This document shows positions 7,375 through 13,917 of a stretch of 37,225 nucleotides of DNA, piece by piece. The first letter of the stretch is position 1, and each line of letters starts with the position of its first letter. Made by a program: the position numbers and the translations under genes. Where the stretch lies: NCBI RefSeq assembly GCF_001431625.1, contig NZ_LLXT01000156.1, positions 1 to 37,225 on the forward strand, read 5' to 3'. A model generated the notes under the pieces. The model saw only the letters and a program-made list of their open reading frames with translations, made no database searches and was not told where the DNA came from. Source of the stretch: Stenotrophomonas geniculata ATCC 19374 = JCM 13324 (lineage in GTDB: Bacteria > Pseudomonadota > Gammaproteobacteria > Xanthomonadales > Xanthomonadaceae).

Positions 7375-9366
7375 TCAGGCGGCCTGCGGCATCCGCAGCG
7401 AACGCACCAGCCCGCCGATGTCGACGATCAGGGCCACGCGGCCATCGCCGAGGATGGTGGCACCGGACACCCCGCCGATGCGGCGGTAGTTGTTCTCGAT
7501 GTTCTTCACCACCACCTGCTGCTGGCCGACCAGCTCGTCCACTTCCAGCGCGATCTTCTGGCCATCGCCTTCGACCACGACCACCAGCGATTCGCTGCCC
7601 GGCGCACGGTTGCCGTAGCCGTAGTATTCGCTCAGCGACAGGATCGGCAGGTACTCGCCACGTACGCGCAGCACGCGGCCTTCGCCGGCCATGCTGCGGA
7701 TGTCCTCGGCCTGCGGCTGCAGGGCCTCAAGCACATAGGCCAGCGGCAGGATCAGGGTTTCGCCCGCGACTGCCACGGTCATGCCATCGAGGATGGCCAG
7801 GGTCAGCGGCAGGCGGATCAGCGTGCGGGTGCCGTTACCAAGGCTGCTTTCGATCTGCACCTCGCCACCCAGCGCCTGGATGTTGCGGCGGACCACATCC
7901 ATGCCGACGCCACGGCCGGACAGGTCGGTGACTGCATCGGCGGTGGAGAAACCAGGCTGGAAGATCAGGTCCCAGACCTGCGAATCGGTAGGGTTGTCCG
8001 GCACTGCCAGGCCGCGTTCGTGGGCTTTGGCCAGGATCTTGGTGCGGTCCAGGCCGCGGCCGTCGTCGCTGACTTCGATGACGATGTGGCCGCCCTGATG
8101 CGAGGCTGCCAGGGTGATGGTGCCGGTTTCGTCCTTGCCCGCGCCGCGACGCACGTCCGGCATCTCCAGGCCGTGGTCGATCGAGTTGCGCACCAGGTGC
8201 ACCAGCGGGTCGGCGATCTTTTCGATCAGGCCCTTGTCCAGTTCCGTGCCTTCACCGACGGTGCGCAGGCGGACCTGCTTGCCAAGGCGGCTGGACAGGT
8301 CGCGGACCAGGCGCGGGAAGCGGCGGAACACCGCATCGACCGGCAGCATGCGCACGCCGATCACGGCTTCCTGCAGGTCGCGGGTATTGCGTTCCAGCTG
8401 GTCCAGGCCGGCGAACAGGCTCTCGGCGTGGACCGGGTCCAGTGCGTGCGAGACCTGCTTGAGCATGGCCTGGGTGATGACCAGTTCGCCGACCAGGTTG
8501 ATCAGCGCATCGACCTTGTCGACGCTGACTCGGATCGAGGTTTCGGCTTCCTGGCTGGCGCCGCCGCTGGTGGCGGGCGCAGCAGGCGCCGCCGGTACGA
8601 CGGCAGCCGGTGTGGAAGGGGCGGTTGCAAGGGGCGCCTGTGTAGCCAGGCTCGGCGGTGCGGCCGGACGGATGTCCAGTTCGCAGTCGTCCAGTACCCA
8701 GGCGAAGGTGTCTTCGATCTTGCTGCGCGGCACCTTGCCGACCAGGCCCAGATCCCACGCCAGATGGGCCTCGAGCGGGTCGAGCTGGGCGAAGCCCGGC
8801 AGGCGTTCCATGCGCGCGGCGACCTGCAGCGAACCGAGATGCTCCAGTTCGCGGATGATGCGCAGCGGGTCGTTGCCGCTCATGAACAGCGACGGTGCCG
8901 GGGTGAAGCCGATCTGCCAGGCTTCCGGCGTATCGTCCACCTTGGCCGCGACGGCAGCGGGGGCGCTCGGTGCGGCCTGGCCGGAAAGGACCGCTTCCAG
9001 GCGCGCCTTCACCGCAGCGACTGCAGCCGGATCGGCAGCCTGGCCGTGTTCGGCTTCGCGAAGCAGGGCGCGCAGCACGTCCACCGAGGACAGCATGGCG
9101 TCGACCGCGTGGCCTTCCAGCGCCCGCTTGCCGGCACGCAGTTCATCGAGCAGCGTTTCCAGCACGTGGGTCAGGCCGGCGATCGTATCGAAGCCGAAGG
9201 TGCCGGCGCCGCCCTTGATCGAGTGGGCGGCGCGGAACACCGAATTGATGATCTCCGCGTCCTGCTGCCCCGATTCCAGGGCCAGCAGGCCAGCCTCCAT
9301 CGCGTCGAGGCCTTCGCGGCTCTCCTCGAAGAAGGTGGCGTGGAAGCGTTGCAGGTCCATGCTCAT
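7375..9366 (-). CDS. cheA: Chemotaxis histidine kinase CheA, second copy, with P2-like region
   Basis: A 663-residue cytosolic CheA. The N-terminal HPt domain has the phospho-acceptor in AAHSIKGGAG (His48 from the first ATG, His46 from the second ATG two codons later). After an Ala/Pro linker, residues of about 135-235 (EAWQIGFTP, LDDCELDI) look like a P2 docking domain. Then come the dimerisation segment (VDALINLVGELVI), the ATPase (HLVRNSIDHGLEMP, EVSDDGRGLD, GFSTADAVTDLSGRGVGMD) and a C-terminal CheW-like domain. It is third in a STAS-CheY-CheA operon, 45 bp after the regulator, and is followed by a strong terminator. It differs from the cheA at 13918 in linker and context, so it probably serves a distinct or auxiliary pathway. 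Confidence 0.93.
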   Translation of the reverse strand: MSMDLQRFHATFFEESREGLDAMEAGLLALESGQQDAEIINSVFRAAHSIKGGAGTFGFDTIAGLTHVLETLLDELRAGKRALEGHAVDAMLSSVDVLRALLREAEHGQAADPAAVAAVKARLEAVLSGQAAPSAPAAVAAKVDDTPEAWQIGFTPAPSLFMSGNDPLRIIRELEHLGSLQVAARMERLPGFAQLDPLEAHLAWDLGLVGKVPRSKIEDTFAWVLDDCELDIRPAAPPSLATQAPLATAPSTPAAVVPAAPAAPATSGGASQEAETSIRVSVDKVDALINLVGELVITQAMLKQVSHALDPVHAESLFAGLDQLERNTRDLQEAVIGVRMLPVDAVFRRFPRLVRDLSSRLGKQVRLRTVGEGTELDKGLIEKIADPLVHLVRNSIDHGLEMPDVRRGAGKDETGTITLAASHQGGHIVIEVSDDGRGLDRTKILAKAHERGLAVPDNPTDSQVWDLIFQPGFSTADAVTDLSGRGVGMDVVRRNIQALGGEVQIESSLGNGTRTLIRLPLTLAILDGMTVAVAGETLILPLAYVLEALQPQAEDIRSMAGEGRVLRVRGEYLPILSLSEYYGYGNRAPGSESLVVVVEGDGQKIALEVDELVGQQQVVVKNIENNYRRIGGVSGATILGDGRVALIVDIGGLVRSLRMPQAA

Positions 9367-9411
9367 GGCAGTGGTGGTCCGGAAGCGAAGAGGGGGAGCG
9401 GTGGCGGGCGA

Positions 9412-9777
9412 TCAGCCCAGCACTTTCTGCACGGTGGCGACCAGCTGTTCGGGATTGAACGGCTTGACCAGCCAGCCGGTGGCGCCGGCGGCCTTGCCTT
9501 CGGACTTCTTGTCGGCGGCCGATTCGGTGGTCAGCATCAGCAGCGGGGTGAACTTGTAGTCCGGCAGCTGGCGCAGTTCGCGGATCAGCGCGATGCCGTC
9601 CATGTTCGGCATGTTGACGTCGGTGACCACCGCATTGAAGCGCTGGCCCTTGGCGCGACCGAGCGCGACCGCGCCGTCTTCGGCTTCTTCGACGGCAAAA
9701 CCGGCCGAGGTGAGGGCGAAGGAAACCATCTGGCGCATCGACGCCGAATCGTCCACCACCAAGATACGTGCGCTCAT
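9412..9777 (-). CDS. CheY-like single-domain response regulator
   Basis: A 121-residue receiver domain with no output domain. The acid pocket is VVDDS (Asp9, Asp10), the phospho-acceptor is Asp53 in VVTDVNMPNMDG, the conserved Thr lies in MLTTES and the Lys in WLVKPF. Its start overlaps the stop of the STAS gene by 4 bp (ATGA), so the two are translationally coupled. The cheA at 7375 follows and is the likely phosphodonor. It lacks the exact FliM-binding CheY signatures of the gene at 16358 (TDWNMP, TAEAKR), so it may be a phosphate sink or act on another target such as the STAS partner. Confidence 0.92.
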   Translation of the reverse strand: MSARILVVDDSASMRQMVSFALTSAGFAVEEAEDGAVALGRAKGQRFNAVVTDVNMPNMDGIALIRELRQLPDYKFTPLLMLTTESAADKKSEGKAAGATGWLVKPFNPEQLVATVQKVLG

Positions 9778-10082
9778 GCAGCGTTCTCCACAGATTTCAG
9801 GTTGTCATGGGTTACGTCCAGGCCCAGGGCCTGGGTGACGCCCAGCAGGCGCGCGGCGTCACGGAAGGTTGCAGTGCAACCGTGGAAGCCGGTGCCGAGA
9901 CCTGCCTCGCGGCGGGCCTGCACGAACGCACACAGCACCTGCACGGCGGCCGTGTGGATGCGGGCGACCTGGCTTGCATCCAGGGTCAGCTCGCCTGCCT
10001 GCGCCACCAGCGGGGCGAGGCGGTTCTTGAGCTCGGTGGTGCTCTCGATGCCGAGATCCCCACCCAGTTCGACAGTGCTCAT
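9774..10082 (-). CDS. STAS-domain protein (anti-sigma-antagonist type)
   Basis: A 102-residue single STAS domain: LGGDLGIESTTELKNRL at the start, LDASQVARIHTAAVQVL in the middle and GVTQALGLDVT near the end. In classical SpoIIAA-like proteins a Ser or Thr at the position of this ARIHTAAVQ loop is phosphorylated; here Thr and His are present, so regulation by a kinase is uncertain. The ATG at 10082 is set by GGAG 6 nt upstream; an in-frame TTG further up lacks a ribosome site. It heads the operon STAS-CheY-CheA and has its own sigma-28 promoter. A structural or switch partner of the second CheA is a reasonable guess. Confidence 0.88.
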   Translation of the reverse strand: MSTVELGGDLGIESTTELKNRLAPLVAQAGELTLDASQVARIHTAAVQVLCAFVQARREAGLGTGFHGCTATFRDAARLLGVTQALGLDVTHDNLKSVENAA

Positions 10083-10112
10083 CGTTGCTCCGGACAAACG
10101 GTTCCGTGATCC

Positions 10113-10139
10113 ATAACGGCACCCCGGCGGGGTTCTTTA
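10113..10139 (-). promoter_or_regulatory. Sigma-28 promoter of the STAS-CheY-CheA operon
   Basis: TAAA-N15-GCCGTTAT on the minus strand: 4 of 4 and 6 of 8 bases with exact spacing. The spacer contains a small palindrome, ACCCCGCCGGGGT. Predicted start is about 20-25 nt before the STAS ATG. Confidence 0.72.
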
Positions 10140-10194
10140 GGGGAATCGACGCGGTGCGTCCCCGACAGGCAACGCGTCGGCGCAAAGCGCCGAC

Positions 10195-11274
10195 TCAGCT
10201 CAACAGCCGCGTGGCATCCAGCAGGATCATCGGGCGCTGGCTGACCCGGGCGACGCCGCGGAACAGGTCGTTGGAGATCTGGCAGATGCGCGCGGTATCG
10301 GGCGGTTCGATCTGCGAATCGGTGAGGTTGGCGACATCTTCCACCGCCGACACGCGCAGGCCGATGGTCTCGCCGTCTTCTTCCAGGACCACGATACGGG
10401 TCTGTGAGTCGTCTTCGGCGGCCGCGGCTCCAAGGTGCAGGCCCAGATCCATCACCGGCACGACCTGGCCGCGCAGGTTCATGATGCCGAGCATGGCCGG
10501 TGCGGTGCCGCGCAGCGGCAGCAGCGGCACCGGCAGCACCACTTCCTGCACCTTCAGCAGTTCCAGTGCATAGGCCTGGGTGCCGCAGCGCAGGCGCAAC
10601 CAGCGCGAGGTGCGCTCGCCGGCGCGTCGGTTCTGCGGATGCGGACTGCTGGCGGGCCGATGTGCCTGTGCCTGCAGTTCCTGCCAGCTGTTCGGACGGT
10701 TGCCTGCTGGCGCGTCCACGGCCACGCGCGGTGGCGGCGCGGCATCGGTGCGTGCCGCTGGAGCGGGTGCTGCGACTACGGCCGGTGGTGGCGCAGGAAC
10801 GTCCTCGCCGCCTGCTGCGGCCTCGAATGCAGCCTGCAGGCCGGGGCTGTCGGTGTGGGCGAGGCGATGGCTGTCGGCCGTATCGGTCTCGTAGATCACT
10901 TCGTCCGGCAGATCGTCCCAGGTGGGTTCCGGACCTGCCTTGGCGGCAGCCGGAGCGGGGGGCGTCTCGTGGATCACCTCGTCAGGCAGGTCATCCCAGG
11001 TCGGTTCGCGCTCGGGAGCGGCGACAGGCATTGCGGCGGCCTCGAAGGCGGCTTCCAGTGCTGCGTCGTCCTCTGCCGGGGCAGCAGCAAAAGTCTCCGT
11101 TTCGTAGATCACCTCGGCCGGCAGGTCGTCCCAGGTCGGCTCGCGTTCGGCGTCCGCTGCAATCGCCGGGCACGCTTCGTCGCTTGCCGGCGGCGGTGCA
11201 GCCGGTGGCGCCACGGCGATCGCTTCGCCCAGCAGTTCGTCCAGATAGTCGTCCAGTACGCCGGTGCTGTTCAT
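10195..11274 (-). CDS. ParP-like CheW-domain protein with triple acidic repeat
   Basis: A 359-residue protein with a C-terminal CheW-like domain (about 215-359: LRLRCGTQAYALELLKVQEV, IMNLRGQVVPVMDL, MILLDATRLL) and a long acidic, Ala/Pro-rich N-terminus. The N-terminus begins with the acidic stretch DDYLDELLGEAI and holds three copies of EPTWDDLP-x-EVI-x-ET at residues 45-59, 90-104 and 116-130. An AAFEAAA segment follows copies 1 and 3. Its start overlaps the ParA-type gene upstream (ATGA). In Vibrio and Pseudomonas, a CheW-like protein in this position (ParP) joins a ParA-like ATPase (ParC) to CheA and holds arrays at the pole. I infer that role here. The triple motif is not something I can name. 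Confidence 0.85.
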   Translation of the reverse strand: MNSTGVLDDYLDELLGEAIAVAPPAAPPPASDEACPAIAADAEREPTWDDLPAEVIYETETFAAAPAEDDAALEAAFEAAAMPVAAPEREPTWDDLPDEVIHETPPAPAAAKAGPEPTWDDLPDEVIYETDTADSHRLAHTDSPGLQAAFEAAAGGEDVPAPPPAVVAAPAPAARTDAAPPPRVAVDAPAGNRPNSWQELQAQAHRPASSPHPQNRRAGERTSRWLRLRCGTQAYALELLKVQEVVLPVPLLPLRGTAPAMLGIMNLRGQVVPVMDLGLHLGAAAAEDDSQTRIVVLEEDGETIGLRVSAVEDVANLTDSQIEPPDTARICQISNDLFRGVARVSQRPMILLDATRLLS

Positions 11275-12053
11275 GCGGCCTGCTCCAGGGCGCGGGCATC
11301 CTCGCCGAGGATCCAGTTCAGGGCGCGGCGGTAGGCAGCCAGGCCGCGGCCCGGGTAGTCCTCACCAACGCTTGGCAGGGTCAGGCCGGCGGCGTTGCTG
11401 ATGCGGGTGTCGATGGGAATGGCGTCTTCCCACACGCGGGTGCCGTGACGATCCTGCATCGTGCGCAGCGATTCGTTGCCGGCGCGGGTGCGGCGGTCGA
11501 ACAGGGTGGGCAGAATCGAGATCGGCAGCGGGCGGCGGCGCGAGCGCTCGACCATCTCGCCGGTGCGGACCATCCCCTCCAGGCCATGCAGAGCCAGCGG
11601 CTCGGCCTGGGTGGGAATGATCAGGCGGTCGGCCGCGGCCAGTGCGTTGATCATCAACAGACCGAGGGTGGGTGCGCAGTCCAGCAGGATGTAGTCGTGC
11701 TGCCCCTGATGGCGGGCAAGCGCGTTCTGCAGGGCCAGGCCGAGGCCGGGCTGGTTGGCGCTGCGGCGTTCCAATGTGGCCAGCGCGGATTGTGCACAGA
11801 CATAGTCCAGGCCATGGATGCTGCTGGCATGGCACAGGCTGGAAAGATCGGCCGGCGGTGCGCCGAACAGTTCCAGCACGCCGGCCGGCGGCGGATCGAC
11901 CGGCACGCCGAAGGCGCGGCTGAGCGAGGCGTGCGGATCGAGGTCGATCAGCAGCACGCGATGGCCAAGCGCGGCCAGGCCACGGCCGAGGGCGAGGGTG
12001 GTGGTGGTCTTGCCGACTCCGCCCTTCTGGTTGGCGACTGCCCAGATGCGCAT
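11271..12053 (-). CDS. ParA/MinD-type ATPase, ParC-like array-positioning protein
   Basis: A 260-residue P-loop ATPase with the deviant Walker A KGGVGKTTT at residues 10-18 and LLIDLDPHASLS after it, plus DYILLDCAPTLG and IPTQAEPLAL. Length and motifs match the Soj/ParA family. It is not next to a ParB gene or an origin. It sits between motD and the ParP-like gene, the place of parC in polar-flagellate gammaproteobacteria, so it most likely positions chemosensory arrays rather than DNA. The stop codon overlaps the next start. It begins 4 nt after the motD stop. Confidence 0.9.
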   Translation of the reverse strand: MRIWAVANQKGGVGKTTTTLALGRGLAALGHRVLLIDLDPHASLSRAFGVPVDPPPAGVLELFGAPPADLSSLCHASSIHGLDYVCAQSALATLERRSANQPGLGLALQNALARHQGQHDYILLDCAPTLGLLMINALAAADRLIIPTQAEPLALHGLEGMVRTGEMVERSRRRPLPISILPTLFDRRTRAGNESLRTMQDRHGTRVWEDAIPIDTRISNAAGLTLPSVGEDYPGRGLAAYRRALNWILGEDARALEQAA

Positions 12054-12057
12054 CGGT

Positions 12058-13074
12058 TTACTCCTTCATTGCCGGGGGAACGGCGGCGCCGACGCGGCTG
12101 CCAGCCGGCACCGGCGGCAACTTCACCGGTGCGATGGGGGAGGTGGGGGCGCTGGCCGGAGTTGCGGCGGCCTGTTCGGTAGCGGTGCTGTCGGTGGCGC
12201 CGGTGGCTGCGTTCAGGCGCTGGCCGAGCGGGTCCACCGAATGCGAGGTGTCGGCCAGGATGATGACCATCACCCGACGGTTGCGGTTGCGGCCCTGGGC
12301 GCTGTCGTTCTCTTCGCGCGGGCGGAACTGGCCGTAGCCGACCATCGCCAGCCGCGACGGCTGCACGCCCTGGTCGGCGAACAGATGTACCACGCTGGCG
12401 GCGCGTCCGGCCGACAGCTCCCAGTTCGACGGGAAGGTGGCGGTGGCGATCGGCACGTTGTCGGTGTGCCCTTCCACGCGCACGCTGTTGGGCACGTCAC
12501 GCAGCACCTCGGCCAGGCTGGCCAGGGTCTGCCGCGCATGCACGTCCAGCGCGGCCGAGCCGGTCGGGAACAGGATGTCGCTGTTGATCTCGACTTCGAT
12601 CCACAGCTCGGTGCGGCGCACGCTGATCATGCCGCGGTCGATCAGCGGCGCCAGTGCGGCGGTGAGGCGGTCGGCGATGCTGTTGAGCTGGCGCTCGGCG
12701 CGCGCGATCTGCTCCTGGTTGTGCACCGACACCGGCATGCGCATCTGCGAGGCCATCGACGGCAGCAGGGTCGGGTCGTGCGACGGTGCAGGCGCGGAGG
12801 GCCCGATCTTGGTGCCGGACTTGATCACCGAGGGGCTGTCCCAGCCGCCACCCTGCACCTGTTTGTTACCCACCTGCACCGGATTGATGGTGCGCGGTGC
12901 GCCACCGAAGGCATCGGTGAGTGCGTCGGCCATGATCCGGTACTTGCCCTCGTTGACCGAGGAGATCGCGTACATGACCACGAAGAAGGCGAGCAGCAGC
13001 GTCATCAGGTCGGCATAGGGGATCGCCCATGCTTCGTGGTTGGCGTGCTCTTCGTGGTGCTTGCGGCGGGCCAT
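12058..13074 (-). CDS. motD: Flagellar stator protein MotD (MotB family)
   Basis: A 338-residue stator subunit. One membrane helix (IPYADLMTLLLAFFVVMYA) carries the proton-binding Asp22. The OmpA-like peptidoglycan-binding domain follows at about residues 150-270, with VRVEGHTDNVPIATA and NRNRRV. The C-terminal 50-60 residues are Ala/Pro/Thr-rich and probably disordered. It pairs with the upstream MotC (1-bp gap) to form the proton channel. The motC-motD name is preferred to motA-motB because the pair sits between cheA and parC as in Pseudomonas; a separate motAB pair may exist outside the window. Confidence 0.93.
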   Translation of the reverse strand: MARRKHHEEHANHEAWAIPYADLMTLLLAFFVVMYAISSVNEGKYRIMADALTDAFGGAPRTINPVQVGNKQVQGGGWDSPSVIKSGTKIGPSAPAPSHDPTLLPSMASQMRMPVSVHNQEQIARAERQLNSIADRLTAALAPLIDRGMISVRRTELWIEVEINSDILFPTGSAALDVHARQTLASLAEVLRDVPNSVRVEGHTDNVPIATATFPSNWELSAGRAASVVHLFADQGVQPSRLAMVGYGQFRPREENDSAQGRNRNRRVMVIILADTSHSVDPLGQRLNAATGATDSTATEQAAATPASAPTSPIAPVKLPPVPAGSRVGAAVPPAMKE

Positions 13075-13075
13075 G

Positions 13076-13816
13076 TCAGTGCAGGAAGCCGGAGAGGTTG
13101 GTTTCGATGTTGCGCGGGTTCTCGCCCTGTGCGATCGAGATCAGGCCTTCGATGACCATCTCGCGGTCGCGGGTGTTGTGCGAGATGACACTCTTGAGCT
13201 TGGCGGCCACCGGCAGGAACAGCAGGTTGGCCGAGGCGATGCCGTAGATGGTGGCGGTGAACGCGGCAGCGATGCCGTGGCCGAGCTTGCTCGGGTCGGC
13301 CAGGTTCTTCATCACCGCGATCAGGCCGAGCACGGCGCCGATGATGCCAAGGGTCGGTGCGTAGATGCCCATCGCTTCAAAGACCTTGGCGCCGGCCTGG
13401 TCCTGATGCTCCTGGCTGCCCAGTTCGATTTCCAGCATGTGCCGCATCGATTCGGGTTCAACGCCGTCGACCAGCAGCTGCAGGCCCTTGCGCAGGAACG
13501 GGTCCTGCTGCGCTTCCACCTGCGACTCCAGGCCCAGCAGGCCCTGGCGGCGGGCGATGTTGCTCCACTCGACGATCTGCTGGATCAGTTCGCGGCGATC
13601 GCTGTGCGGTGGGCGCACGACCCAGCGCACGATCTTGAACGCATGCTTGAACACTGCCGGCGAGGTATGCAGCAGGATCGCGGCGACGGTGCCGACGATG
13701 ACAATCACGAACGCGGCAGGCGACCACAACGACGCCAGGCCGGCGCCCTTGAGGATGCTCCCACCGACCAGCGAGGCCAGGGCGAGAAAGAGTCCAATGA
13801 GGCTGAGTCTATCCAT
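13076..13816 (-). CDS. motC: Flagellar stator protein MotC (MotA family)
   Basis: A 246-residue MotA-type stator with membrane helices near residues 1-20 (LSLIGLFLALASLVGGSI) and 33-50, and another pair near 150-205, separated by a cytosolic loop. The charged loop residues RWVVRPPHSDRRELI fit rotor contact. The ATG at 13816 gives the usual family start MDRLSLIG. A longer in-frame GTG at 13855 would add 13 residues of unrelated sequence. The sigma-28 -10 box ends at 13824, so a transcript from it would begin at about the ATG itself. Upstream read-through from cheA is also possible. Confidence 0.94.
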   Translation of the reverse strand: MDRLSLIGLFLALASLVGGSILKGAGLASLWSPAAFVIVIVGTVAAILLHTSPAVFKHAFKIVRWVVRPPHSDRRELIQQIVEWSNIARRQGLLGLESQVEAQQDPFLRKGLQLLVDGVEPESMRHMLEIELGSQEHQDQAGAKVFEAMGIYAPTLGIIGAVLGLIAVMKNLADPSKLGHGIAAAFTATIYGIASANLLFLPVAAKLKSVISHNTRDREMVIEGLISIAQGENPRNIETNLSGFLH

Positions 13817-13823
13817 GGTTCCG

Positions 13824-13850
13824 GTATCGGCGTGTATGAATGGGACTTGA
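13824..13850 (-). promoter_or_regulatory. Sigma-28 promoter directly at motC
   Basis: TCAA-N15-GCCGATAC on the minus strand: 3 of 4 and 7 of 8 bases, exact spacing, and the wider -35 context TCAAGTCC resembles the TAAAGTCC of the cheW and transducer 2 promoters. Predicted start is at 13816-13818, at or within 2 nt of the motC ATG. Confidence 0.72.
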
Positions 13851-13895
13851 GACACCGGTAGATCGCGTACAGACGGTAGTCACAGTTTTCGGGTC

Positions 13896-13912
13896 GCCGG
13901 GCAGGGCCCGGC
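13896..13912. repeat. 7-bp hairpin between cheA and motC
   Basis: GCCGGGC and GCCCGGC pair perfectly around 3 nt, 5 nt after the cheA stop codon. The following minus-strand sequence GACCCGAAAACTG has no U tract, so it is more likely a stability element or partial repeat than a true terminator. Confidence 0.55.
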
Positions 13913-13917
13913 GGGGG

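Noticed and set aside
7243..10116. A 957-codon open frame on the plus strand, antisense to the second cheA
   Set aside because: Its sequence is rich in His, Arg, Gly and Asp with no domain, as expected from the complement of high-GC genes. The minus-strand genes beneath it are clear.
11271..12053. ParA of a plasmid or chromosome partition system
   Set aside because: No parB, parS-like repeats or replication genes are nearby. The context is flagellar and chemosensory.
13817..13855. Longer motC start at the GTG at 13855
   Set aside because: It would add 13 residues unlike MotA-family starts, and the sigma-28 promoter overlaps it.
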